Shown here piece after piece: positions 1 through 6,391 of a stretch of DNA of 13,103 nucleotides. Source of the DNA: Nanobdellati archaeon (lineage in GTDB: Archaea; EX4484-52; JAADEF01); NCBI GenBank assembly GCA_026997215.1, contig JALWJP010000119.1, forward strand, positions 1 to 13,103, in the 5' to 3' direction. How positions within the stretch are numbered: the first letter of the stretch is position 1; each line of letters opens with the position of its first letter. Under the pieces are notes generated by a model that made no database searches, had not been told where the DNA came from, and saw only the letters and a list, made by a program, of their open reading frames with translations. The position numbers were made by a program, and so were the translations under genes.

Positions 1-1
1 G

Positions 2-955
2 GATGGAATAGGTGCTGCATCTTTGGCAACAAGATATTTTCATTTACAAAACATCTCCTCCATAGATTACTGGTATTTAAAAAAAGGCCAAAGACGAATA
101 GATGAAAAGCTAATTAAGAAAATAAATGAAGAAAATTATGATCTCTTGCTTATATTAGACATAGCAGGAGACGAGTTTGAAAAAGATCTGGAGAAAATAA
201 GGTCCTCTATAATCATAATTGATCATCACATCCTTTTTAACGATTACGAACATAGCAATAAAATAGCAGTTATAAAACCTCAACTTATCACATTCGGTCA
301 AGATCCTAGTAAATACCCAACTGCAAAACTAACATATGATCTTTTAAGAGAGTTAGATGAACGTTTAAATAAGTATGATTGGATAGCTGCATTAGGCATA
401 GTAGGGGATGCTGCAATCAGCGCATGGGAACACTTTCTTAATAAATTTGATATTCAAAAGTTGTTTAAAGCAGAAGAATTGATAAGTTTAGCTGTGGCTT
501 ACAGCATTGATAATGTGAAATCTATAGTGAAGGATCTTTCTTATAACATTGAAACATTAGAAGATATTATTGAAAAATACAAAAAATACGAATACTTAAG
601 AAAGGAGTTAGAAAAATTAGAAAAACACTGTCTATCAAATAAAGAAGAAACACCCACTTATTTAATATGTGAGGTGAAGAGTAAGTATGAAATAAAGTCG
701 CAACTTGCTAATAAACTTTCTGAAAAATACCCTAATAAAACTATAATCTTGATATACGATAAAGGAGATGAATACTATTATATAAGTTTAAGAAACCAAT
801 CATTCAAAGTCAACTTAGGTAAGATACTCAAAGAAATTAGCGAAGAGATGCCGGGAAAAGTTCAAGGAGGAGGTCACATACCTGCAGCAGGGGCAGTTGT
901 ATCAAAAAAGAATTTAAAAGAGTTCTTAGAAAAATTAAAAAAGAAGATTGATTAA
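2..955 (+). CDS. DHH/DHHA1-family phosphoesterase (RecJ-like), 5' end outside the window
   Basis: The reading frame is open to the left edge, and its first residues, DGIGAASLA, look like the end of DHH motif I (DxDGI.SA). The TTG at 23 is therefore internal, and probably only a few dozen residues are missing. Further motifs follow in order: LDIAGD (about nt 155), the defining DHH in IIDHH (nt 221-229), GIVGD (about nt 400), and a C-terminal DHHA1 domain with GGGHIPAAGA (about nt 865). Family knowledge: DHH/DHHA1 proteins are Mn-dependent phosphoesterases, including RecJ exonucleases, the archaeal GINS-associated nuclease and oligonucleotide hydrolases. The protein looks soluble and cytoplasmic. 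Whether it acts in DNA repair or replication, or on small RNAs or nucleotides, cannot be told here. The stop overlaps the stop of the convergent lipoprotein gene by 4 bp. Confidence 0.9.
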   Translation, partial: DGIGAASLATRYFHLQNISSIDYWYLKKGQRRIDEKLIKKINEENYDLLLILDIAGDEFEKDLEKIRSSIIIIDHHILFNDYEHSNKIAVIKPQLITFGQDPSKYPTAKLTYDLLRELDERLNKYDWIAALGIVGDAAISAWEHFLNKFDIQKLFKAEELISLAVAYSIDNVKSIVKDLSYNIETLEDIIEKYKKYEYLRKELEKLEKHCLSNKEETPTYLICEVKSKYEIKSQLANKLSEKYPNKTIILIYDKGDEYYYISLRNQSFKVNLGKILKEISEEMPGKVQGGGHIPAAGAVVSKKNLKEFLEKLKKKID

Positions 956-1197
956 AAAATATCCGATTCTATGTACAAGTCATCACCCATCGCATCTATA
1001 TATTCATCATCACTAACGTTTAATTCCTTAATTTCATCTCCTAAAGTAGGAGGAACTCCACTTTCTTTAGGTTGTTGTGACTGGGAAGAAGTCAATCCTT
1101 GCTCCTCGCTTATCTCTTTCTTCCCACCTAAACAGCCAGCAAAGAGAACTAAAACAACTAATATAAAAGATATCATCAAAAACAAAGATCTTCTCAT
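952..1197 (-). CDS. Small archaeal lipoprotein of unknown function
   Basis: This is an 81-residue protein with a positively charged start (MRRS), a hydrophobic stretch at residues 5-20 and a lipobox, LFAGC, whose Cys22 is followed by LGG. That pattern is typical of euryarchaeal and DPANN lipoproteins, so the mature protein is probably lipid-anchored and faces outwards. After the Cys comes a short Ser/Gln/Pro-rich linker (residues 37-50) and then a strongly acidic tail of about 30 residues rich in Asp and Glu. No known domain is recognised, and the tail may bind a partner or metal, which is a guess. The start is supported by GGGGTGGT just upstream and a TATA box at 1234-1249. The 3' end overlaps the convergent DHH gene by 4 bp. 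Confidence 0.75.
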   Translation of the reverse strand: MRRSLFLMISFILVVLVLFAGCLGGKKEISEEQGLTSSQSQQPKESGVPPTLGDEIKELNVSDDEYIDAMGDDLYIESDIF

Positions 1198-1233
1198 AGA
1201 ACCACCCCATTTAATTGTAAAAAGAGAGCTAAA

Positions 1234-1249
1234 TTTTATAAATATTTTT
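1234..1249 (-). promoter_or_regulatory. TATA box of the lipoprotein gene
   Basis: Read on the minus strand this is AATATTTATAAAA, a good archaeal TATA box. It lies about 40-50 bases before the ATG at 1197. Transcription starting about 25 bases downstream would leave a leader of about 15-20 bases containing the SD site. Inferred from sequence only. Confidence 0.5.
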
Positions 1250-1263
1250 AATTCTATGCACCA

Positions 1264-1875
1264 CTAATCAGTCATATATTTATCTTCCCAATCTTCAAGA
1301 TCTTTTTCATTAATCAATAACTCTGTTTTCTTCGCATAATATTCTTTATAATTTTTTCGATTAATATAGCCCCATAAAGCTCCTGCCATAAATCCAAAAA
1401 TATGAGCTCCATAGCCTATATTAGAAGTAGAATGAAATAATCCAAGAATATCATTAGTTAAATAAATAAGCGCTAATATGATCATAGGCATAGGAACATA
1501 AAAGTAAAGTATTAGTTTGGGTCGTAGTACTGCTAAAGCACCTATAACACCAGTAATAGCTGCGCTTGCTCCTACACCATAAACAGCATCACCATTAAAT
1601 AAAATAAAACCAATACCTCCTATAAAAGAAGATAAGAAGTAAACCTTCAGAAAATTCCAAGATCCTACAAGCCCTTCTAATACTAATCCAAAGATGAAAA
1701 GAGCAAACATATTACTAATAAGATGAGAGTAATTAGCATGAATAAAAGAAGATGTGAAATACCTCCATATTTCTAAGGGATGAGAGACATCTAAATAAAA
1801 TGAAGGGATATTATTTAAAGGTGAAAAAAATACTAATACATTGGCAAGAATAAGATATAATGTGTAAAATTTCAT
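1264..1875 (-). CDS. Rhomboid-family intramembrane serine protease
   Basis: This is a membrane protein of 203 residues with about six hydrophobic segments. Rhomboid motifs are clear: HANYSHLISN (His46, His51, Asn55) in the second membrane helix, the catalytic serine in GASA (Ser104) and the catalytic histidine in GAHIFGF (His158). Family members cut substrates inside the membrane with this Ser/His dyad. Here the serine motif is GASA rather than the usual GASG. The C-terminal 30 residues are charged and cytoplasmic. I chose the ATG at 1875 over the one at 1914. The TATA-like CTTTATATTT at 1921-1930 would start transcription near 1900, and GAGG at 1887-1890 precedes 1875, whereas 1914 has no ribosome site. 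The longer form would add 13 mostly polar residues. Its substrate is unknown; the neighbouring lipoprotein and surface proteins are only positional candidates. Confidence 0.9.
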   Translation of the reverse strand: MKFYTLYLILANVLVFFSPLNNIPSFYLDVSHPLEIWRYFTSSFIHANYSHLISNMFALFIFGLVLEGLVGSWNFLKVYFLSSFIGGIGFILFNGDAVYGVGASAAITGVIGALAVLRPKLILYFYVPMPMIILALIYLTNDILGLFHSTSNIGYGAHIFGFMAGALWGYINRKNYKEYYAKKTELLINEKDLEDWEDKYMTD

Positions 1876-1920
1876 TTGTTTTATTTCCTCTTTTTTAATT
1901 GATACCCAAAACATAATAAA

Positions 1921-1930
1921 AAATATAAAG
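1921..1930 (-). promoter_or_regulatory. TATA box of the rhomboid gene
   Basis: The minus-strand sequence is CTTTATATTT. Its distance to the ATG at 1914 is too short for a normal archaeal promoter, but it fits a start at 1875 with a leader of about 25 bases. It sits inside the T-rich tail of the upstream operon's terminator. Confidence 0.4.
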
Positions 1931-2000
1931 AAAAAAGATTAAAAAGCTATGTAAAGGGAGGTTCATCAACCTCTTAAACGAGAGAGGTCTTTCTCCCTTT
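1931..2000 (-). terminator. Structured terminator of the surface-protein operon
   Basis: On the minus strand the stop codon overlaps AAAGGGAG (1993-2000), which pairs exactly with CTCCCTTT (1953-1960). Between the arms, ACCTCT can pair with AGAGGT to form an inner stem, or GAGGTT with AACCTC. A T-rich run (CTTTTTAATCTTTTTT, 1931-1946) follows. A stem with a T tract is a plausible strong terminator for a highly expressed operon. The T tract is the part known to matter in archaea. Confidence 0.6.
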
Positions 2001-3066
2001 ATAGGCTATCTGCCACTACAGTTAACCAACCTTCATACTTACTTGCTACTACACCATAAGGTACACGCATTTCTATATTTAATGCAATTGCCTGTCCAGG
2101 GTAAATACCTGCTTCCGGAGTTCCTGCCTCGAATAAATAACCGTTGTTACTCAACAATGTATTACCTGGTGCATCTGCATTCCACTTAACTGCTCGTATA
2201 TGGCTACAATCTGTTGCCACTAAAAACACATATTCTTCTCCGTTATAAGTGGTAGATGCGGAAGGTAATGAATAAGTTATACCGCTGTTAGGATCTGTTC
2301 CTGTGGATGCCGCGTATGAAACTAATACTTCATCTCCATCAACAAGGTTTATATCTCCTGTTTGAGTTACATTGTGAGGTTCTGCAGGATTTGCTAAAAT
2401 TAAATTGACTGTATTACCTGCAACTGAGGAATCACAATTAGTTCCTGAGGCATTAATTGCCCAAAAATATTCTCTATTAGCAATTCTAAACCTTCCATAG
2501 CTTTTTGTATTTGCAGGTAAATTCAAATATACCAATTCCTTGGATTCATTAAATTCTATCCTATCCACGAATGACATAGTGTTAGTATATGTAGGTGTAG
2601 CGCCGTCCTTGAACCATGAAACATTTACAGCAATCCAATTACCTGGATCATATAACCCAGATAAACCGGTTCCAAACGGATTTGTAGTTGGTTGAGTAAC
2701 ATTCAACCACACATGAGTTAAATTCGTGGATCCTAAGTTCTCTATTTCAAATTGGCTTAGCTGAACGACATTATTGGTTCCATCGCTTACATTATATGCA
2801 GTAACAATAGTACCTGGATCAACTAATCCAAAATTCATAACTTCTGGAGTTATATCTACTATTGTTTTTTGATTAATAGTTACTGTAATGTTTGCTCTAT
2901 CCCAGCTATAAGTAGCAGATGCGTAATACACTGGGTCATCTGCAACCCCTACTTTTATTAATGCAGCCAACACTAAAACAAAAAATACAGCTGCTATTCC
3001 ATAGCCTGCTTTTGCTGCTCGCAACCTCTTAACTTTATCCAAATTCAAAACCTCTCTCATTTGCAT
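1999..3066 (-). CDS. Secreted, probably glycosylated surface protein B (paralogue of the upstream gene)
   Basis: A protein of 355 residues with a basic N-terminus, one hydrophobic segment (residues 24-42) ending in VGVADD, which fits signal-peptide cleavage, and then a long beta-rich, Asn/Thr/Ser-rich part. Eight N-x-S/T sequons suggest N-glycosylation outside the cell. It is paralogous to the protein encoded just upstream. Shared blocks are STNxTxxWxN, NPFGTG/LPFGTG, GRFR...EYFW, TGD...D, DCS...WNADAPG, IYPG and VPYGV, plus two Cys at matching places (211, 287). The ATG at 3066 is chosen because GGGAGGTGA lies 5 bases before it; starting at 3087 would put that site inside the gene. Family unknown to me. 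The VxPG-type motif near residue 84 recalls TasA/camelysin-like beta-sandwich filament proteins, but this is weak. It is the second gene of a two-gene operon and is followed by a terminator. Confidence 0.8.
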   Translation of the reverse strand: MQMREVLNLDKVKRLRAAKAGYGIAAVFFVLVLAALIKVGVADDPVYYASATYSWDRANITVTINQKTIVDITPEVMNFGLVDPGTIVTAYNVSDGTNNVVQLSQFEIENLGSTNLTHVWLNVTQPTTNPFGTGLSGLYDPGNWIAVNVSWFKDGATPTYTNTMSFVDRIEFNESKELVYLNLPANTKSYGRFRIANREYFWAINASGTNCDSSVAGNTVNLILANPAEPHNVTQTGDINLVDGDEVLVSYAASTGTDPNSGITYSLPSASTTYNGEEYVFLVATDCSHIRAVKWNADAPGNTLLSNNGYLFEAGTPEAGIYPGQAIALNIEMRVPYGVVASKYEGWLTVVADSL

Positions 3067-3097
3067 TTGCTTCACCTCCCTTTTCATTATATTAGGA

Positions 3098-4042
3098 TTA
3101 TGCTGTGGTCACAAATACAGTAAGTTTTCCTTCTCCAACAGGACCATAAGGTACTCCATAAGGAACATAAACCTTAATGTATGCTTTAGCCACGCCTCCT
3201 GGGTAAATATAAGTACCGTTAACAAAATAACCTGAATTAATAATAGAGGAGCAGATAGAAGAATCTGCTCCAGGAGCATCGGCATTCCATCTATTAAACA
3301 TAACATAACTGCAGTCTTCAGGAATTACAACACAATACTTTAAAGTTCCATTAATAGTAACTGCTCCCACTCCATACAAATCCAATAGTTTTTTAACTGG
3401 ATTGATGGATATGGGTGTGTTATCTGTCAAATCAGCATCACCTGTGGTTGCTTGAGTTTTAGGATAATCACTAATGTAAAAATTACCATAAGTGCAGTTC
3501 TGTCCTCCGGCTAATGTATTAAACTCCCAAAAATATTCATAACTGCTATTTCTGAACCTTCCAAAAATGTTTCCACTTAAATAGGAGGTGTCATTTATAG
3601 CAGCATGTGTTCTCACATATAAAGAGTCGCTTTCCCAATATTCAACCCTATTCACAAAATAAAAAGGTGTTGTACCATTACTAATAACAACGAAATTGCC
3701 AGCATCATATGCATTAGGATTACCTGTTCCAAAAGGTAATGATGAAGGATATGATGAATTAAACCAAATTGCTGTAATATTGGTTGAACCTATATTCTCT
3801 ATCCAAATTGCTTCATAATTATTAGATTCGTAAGAATCATCACCAACTCCTCCTGGAGGTACATTCTGCCAAGAGAGTATAGAAGGATTAATATCCACCA
3901 TACTTACTTGAGAAACATTAACCTTAACAGTAATAACATCCCATGCCGTGTCTCCAAAAACATCTCTAATTATTGAAAACAATAGTATGAATGCCACTAA
4001 CGATACTATTACATAAGTTGCTTTATCTCCCTTAAATTGCAT
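3098..4042 (-). CDS. Secreted, probably glycosylated surface protein A
   Basis: A protein of 314 residues with a short polar N-terminus (MQFKGDK), a hydrophobic segment at residues 9-25 and a possible cleavage after VFG (residue 30). The rest is predicted beta-rich, with the motif SWQNVPPG at 57-64, nine N-x-S/T sequons and four Cys (183, 237, 244, 264). It is clearly homologous to the next gene throughout, strongest in STNITAIWFN, RWNADAPG and VPYGV. No enzyme motif is visible, so a structural role (surface layer, sheath or pilus-like filament) is the most likely inference. The start has AGGGGGAT 5 bases upstream. It is the first gene of the operon. Its leader carries a perfect hairpin (4065-4086), as in many abundant surface-protein mRNAs, and its promoter region is full of inverted repeats. 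The gap to the next gene's start is only about 30 bases. Confidence 0.8.
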   Translation of the reverse strand: MQFKGDKATYVIVSLVAFILLFSIIRDVFGDTAWDVITVKVNVSQVSMVDINPSILSWQNVPPGGVGDDSYESNNYEAIWIENIGSTNITAIWFNSSYPSSLPFGTGNPNAYDAGNFVVISNGTTPFYFVNRVEYWESDSLYVRTHAAINDTSYLSGNIFGRFRNSSYEYFWEFNTLAGGQNCTYGNFYISDYPKTQATTGDADLTDNTPISINPVKKLLDLYGVGAVTINGTLKYCVVIPEDCSYVMFNRWNADAPGADSSICSSIINSGYFVNGTYIYPGGVAKAYIKVYVPYGVPYGPVGEGKLTVFVTTA

Positions 4043-4064
4043 GTTTTATCCCCCTTAAGTATGA

Positions 4065-4086
4065 GGCGTTCTCTATGGAGAACGCC
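4065..4086 (-). promoter_or_regulatory. Perfect hairpin in the leader of the surface-protein operon
   Basis: GGCGTTCTC (4065-4073) and GAGAACGCC (4078-4086) form a 9-bp perfect stem around a 4-base loop. The stem is GC-richer than its surroundings. It lies about 8 bases upstream of the SD site (4048-4056) of surface protein A, so it is probably transcribed. It may stabilise the mRNA or influence translation initiation. No T tract follows on the minus strand, so it does not look like a terminator for this direction. Confidence 0.6.
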
Positions 4087-4144
4087 ATCTAATTTATAAC
4101 ATGGTGATACAGGACTAGGGCCTAAAGAATTAAATCTTCTCAGG

Positions 4145-4166
4145 GTATATATATGGATTTATATAC
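4145..4166. repeat. AT-rich inverted repeat in the promoter region
   Basis: GTATATA (4145-4151) and TATATAC (4160-4166) form an inverted repeat with 8 bases between. It lies just downstream, for the minus-strand operon, of the larger repeat at 4168-4190. It could be part of a compound operator or an alternative TATA box. The short AT-only arms make chance possible. Confidence 0.3.
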
Positions 4167-4167
4167 T

Positions 4168-4190
4168 CTCACTATATAAAATATAGTGAG
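4168..4190. promoter_or_regulatory. Perfect inverted repeat, probable operator over the surface-protein promoter
   Basis: CTCACTATA (4168-4176) and TATAGTGAG (4182-4190) are perfect 9-base arms around TAAAA. On the minus strand the centre reads TTTTATATAG, a strong archaeal TATA box pointing at the surface-protein operon, so a dimeric protein bound here would compete with TBP. It is followed directly by the palindrome ATATCGATAT (4191-4200) and ATATATTGAG (4197-4206). The last decamer recurs, as its complement CTCAATATAT, upstream of minD at 8437. Confidence 0.5.
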
Positions 4191-4222
4191 ATATCGATAT
4201 ATTGAGATGTATCCATAACCTT

Positions 4223-4237
4223 CATATATTTTAAAAG
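4223..4237 (+). promoter_or_regulatory. TATA box of the 4277-6237 operon
   Basis: CATATATTTTAAAAG lies about 45 bases before the ATG at 4277, so a transcript starting near 4255 would have a leader of about 20 bases with the SD site GAGGTGG (4266-4272). Spacing is right for archaea; the sequence match is moderate in this AT-rich region. Confidence 0.4.
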
Positions 4238-4276
4238 TTTTATTGAATTATATTAATCTTTGTATGAGGTGGAAAA

Positions 4277-5584
4277 ATGAATAAAAATGAGATATACTCT
4301 CTAATAAAAAGAATTATCCAACATCCTAAAGAAGAGTTCTGCTATTACATTTCCCAATTAGAATTTATTCACTCTATTTTAAAAGAACCACATGGAAAAA
4401 AATATTATCAGTTATTAATCCATTTCCCGAAAGGATGGAAAAACAAAGATCCAAGAATACCAAGAATTAGAGAAGAGTATAAAAATATAAAAGGAAATGG
4501 AGTGAAGTGGACCATAGTAGAAAGAAAAAGTTATGAGCCTCCTGTAACACAAACATCAATACAACGCGCTTTAGAAAGAGAATACAACATAGATAACGAC
4601 TTTCCTAATTGGCAAGCGGTTTCTCCTTATTATTTAGCTCAGGAACTTAGTAGTCTTCAAAATCTCCTTTATTTATCATCTAACTCTCAAGAGGAAATTA
4701 AAGATTGGAAAGCTTTCAAAGAAGTTTATATCACTTCGCTATGGAAAATGATAAAAGCAGTTGATTGGTTGAATAAAAAAGCTTTAGAAGAACCTTTAAC
4801 CCACCTTCGCATAATAGCAGAAGGAAAATATGGAAAAAGATTAGAAAAAAGAAAATTAAACAAAGTAATTGGATGGGAAGGTTATTCGTATAAATTAGAA
4901 AACATGGAGAAATGGAGAATTAAAATTGCCATAGAAAACCCTTACCTCATTAATAAAACAACATTCGAGAATTTAAGCAACCTGCTCTTAAACTATAACC
5001 CTCTTTCATTACCTTCTTTCAAAGACGTATTTATTGATTTATTAAGTTTTAGTTTTTTCCCACCGGCTATAGCATACAGATGGGGAAAAGAAAGTTTTAA
5101 AAAAGAAAAAAATATTAAAAAAGCAATAATAAAAGGTTTAAGTTCTTATTTGATTACTTCTTTCTTCTTTTTAACCTCTTTAAGCATAGCTAAGAAAGAT
5201 ATAGAAAACTATGTAGAAAAAGAGGGCATAAGAATAGAATTAGAAAATGCACAAAAAGAAATTGGATCTGAAGAGATAAAAGATGTTCTCCTTTATGGTA
5301 TTACAGGGGTAGTAAAAGCAAAAGAAGAATTGAAAAAGAAATTACCTTATAAAGGTGTAATAAAATATATAGAATTTACATGTCCTTATCCCTCTCCTGA
5401 TGAAGGTAAAGGAAATCTAATTATAACTTTTAAACATCCTCCTCATATAAATGAACCACTAGATGTTAAGGATATAGAAGGTAAAATAAGTAAATATTGC
5501 CCAATTTCGTGGATACTTAAAACAATAGAAAGTCTCGATGGTAAAACACTTAGCGAAATAATAAATAATGAGGAGACAAAATGA
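4277..5584 (+). CDS. Unknown protein with two central hydrophobic segments
   Basis: A 435-residue protein I do not recognise. The N-terminal 240 residues are predicted mostly helical, charged and rich in Lys, Glu, Trp and Tyr, with no catalytic signature that I can see. Two hydrophobic segments follow (about 251-267 and 285-304) separated by a very basic loop (KESFKKEKNIKK), consistent with a membrane hairpin or a membrane-associated helix pair. The C-terminal 130 residues look like a mixed alpha/beta domain with a strand pair near 362-386. SD site GAGGTGG with 4-base spacing strongly supports the start. Its stop overlaps the start of the next gene (ATGA), so the two are probably co-translated and their products may interact. 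Both share a short motif, PLTxLRI (residues 173-179 here). It is divergent from the surface-protein operon, whose promoter region it shares. Confidence 0.7.
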   Translation: MNKNEIYSLIKRIIQHPKEEFCYYISQLEFIHSILKEPHGKKYYQLLIHFPKGWKNKDPRIPRIREEYKNIKGNGVKWTIVERKSYEPPVTQTSIQRALEREYNIDNDFPNWQAVSPYYLAQELSSLQNLLYLSSNSQEEIKDWKAFKEVYITSLWKMIKAVDWLNKKALEEPLTHLRIIAEGKYGKRLEKRKLNKVIGWEGYSYKLENMEKWRIKIAIENPYLINKTTFENLSNLLLNYNPLSLPSFKDVFIDLLSFSFFPPAIAYRWGKESFKKEKNIKKAIIKGLSSYLITSFFFLTSLSIAKKDIENYVEKEGIRIELENAQKEIGSEEIKDVLLYGITGVVKAKEELKKKLPYKGVIKYIEFTCPYPSPDEGKGNLIITFKHPPHINEPLDVKDIEGKISKYCPISWILKTIESLDGKTLSEIINNEETK

Positions 5585-6237
5585 GCCAAAAAGATCATAA
5601 CAACTTAGGGATGTGGGAAGTAATAAAAGTAGAAATCAATTCTTTAGCACATTATCGGAATTATAAAAAATATGTAATGGCGATAAAAACACTCTATAAC
5701 TTAATCCCGGAGAAGATAAAAAATATTTTTCCTGATCACATTTCCAATTACGATTTTAGAATATTTAAACATTATAAAACACACAAAAAAGAAATTGAAA
5801 AATTATATCTCTCTTTTATTAATATCTTGTTCCATGAAACACATTATTCTCCTCATCTTAAAATCGAGAAAGAATGGTGGATGAATAAAGCCTACAATGA
5901 TGCTAAAAAAGAGATAAAAAAAGGATTTTCTCAAGAAAAATGCCAAGATATTAGAAATCTCGTAGCTTACAAACATTTAGGAGAAGAATGGATACTACCT
6001 AGAAAGAGAGAAAGAACTATAAAATTTCTTAATATCGTAGATGAAATAAAAAATAAAAATAAAGCGCAACTAGAATATTGGAAAGATAAACCACTAACGC
6101 TTCTTAGAATCGTTTCAAAACCGTTATATATAGCTTACATCTACCCTGATAAGACCCTTAAAAATGCAATGGAAAGAGCAAAGTGGGATAACAATAAAAA
6201 AGTGTATATTATAGAGTGGAAGCACAATCTTTTGTAA
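5581..6237 (+). CDS. Unknown basic, mostly helical protein, translationally coupled to the upstream gene
   Basis: A 218-residue Lys-rich protein of no recognised family. It has no membrane segment or signal peptide. Visible features are many aromatic residues (including EKEWW at 96-100), several His in the first half (HYKTHKK near 64-70, HETHYSPH near 85-92), and PLTLLRIV at 171-178. The last resembles PLTHLRII in the upstream gene's product and hints at remote relatedness of the two, though the match is too short to be sure. The ATG overlaps the upstream stop by 4 bases, and GAGGAGA (5570-5576) lies 4 bases before it, so the start is firm. The high positive charge could suit nucleic-acid or acidic-lipid contact, which is speculation. 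A tRNA gene on the same strand follows after 60 bases. Confidence 0.7.
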   Translation: MSQKDHNNLGMWEVIKVEINSLAHYRNYKKYVMAIKTLYNLIPEKIKNIFPDHISNYDFRIFKHYKTHKKEIEKLYLSFINILFHETHYSPHLKIEKEWWMNKAYNDAKKEIKKGFSQEKCQDIRNLVAYKHLGEEWILPRKRERTIKFLNIVDEIKNKNKAQLEYWKDKPLTLLRIVSKPLYIAYIYPDKTLKNAMERAKWDNNKKVYIIEWKHNLL

Positions 6238-6260
6238 AAGTGACGAGTCTAATAAAATCT

Positions 6261-6275
6261 TTAAAAAATTTAATA
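6261..6275 (+). promoter_or_regulatory. TATA-like box A of tRNA-Thr
   Basis: TTAAAAAATTTAATA lies about 25-35 bases before the tRNA 5' end at 6298, the usual place for an archaeal tRNA promoter. It may also drive aspS, because no other promoter fits between the tRNA and aspS. Confidence 0.4.
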
Positions 6276-6297
6276 CAATAATACCTATGTAACCTGT

Positions 6298-6371
6298 GCC
6301 CCCGTAGCTCAGCTGGTTAGAGCGCTACCTTGGTAAGGTAGAGGTCGCGCGTTCGAATCGCGCCGGGGGCT
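6298..6371 (+). tRNA. tRNA-Thr(GGU)
   Basis: A full cloverleaf is visible. The acceptor stem is GCCCCCG (6298-6304) paired with CGGGGGC (6364-6370). The D arm is GCTC/GAGC. The anticodon stem CTACC/GGTAG has the loop TTGGTAA, giving anticodon GGT. The T arm is GCGCG-TTCGAAT-CGCGC. Base 6371 (T) would be the discriminator, which is usual for archaeal tRNA-Thr. No CCA is encoded and no intron is present. The tRNA reads ACC and ACU codons. Only 20 bases separate it from the ATG of aspS. Confidence 0.97.
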
Positions 6372-6391
6372 TTAGACCCTTAGGTGATTAG

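Noticed and set aside
23..25. TTG as the start codon of the DHH protein
   Set aside because: The frame stays open to base 2 and encodes the conserved DGIGAAS motif upstream of it.
971..1267. Plus-strand open frame opposite the lipoprotein gene
   Set aside because: It is antisense to a gene with a lipobox, SD site and TATA box; its translation has no domain-like character.
3064..3087. ATG at 3087 as the start of surface protein B
   Set aside because: The strong SD site GGGAGGTGA lies downstream of it and is correctly spaced for the ATG at 3066.
4065..4190. CRISPR array or riboswitch in the 4043-4276 gap
   Set aside because: The repeats are inverted, short and not regularly spaced, and no known riboswitch core could be recognised.
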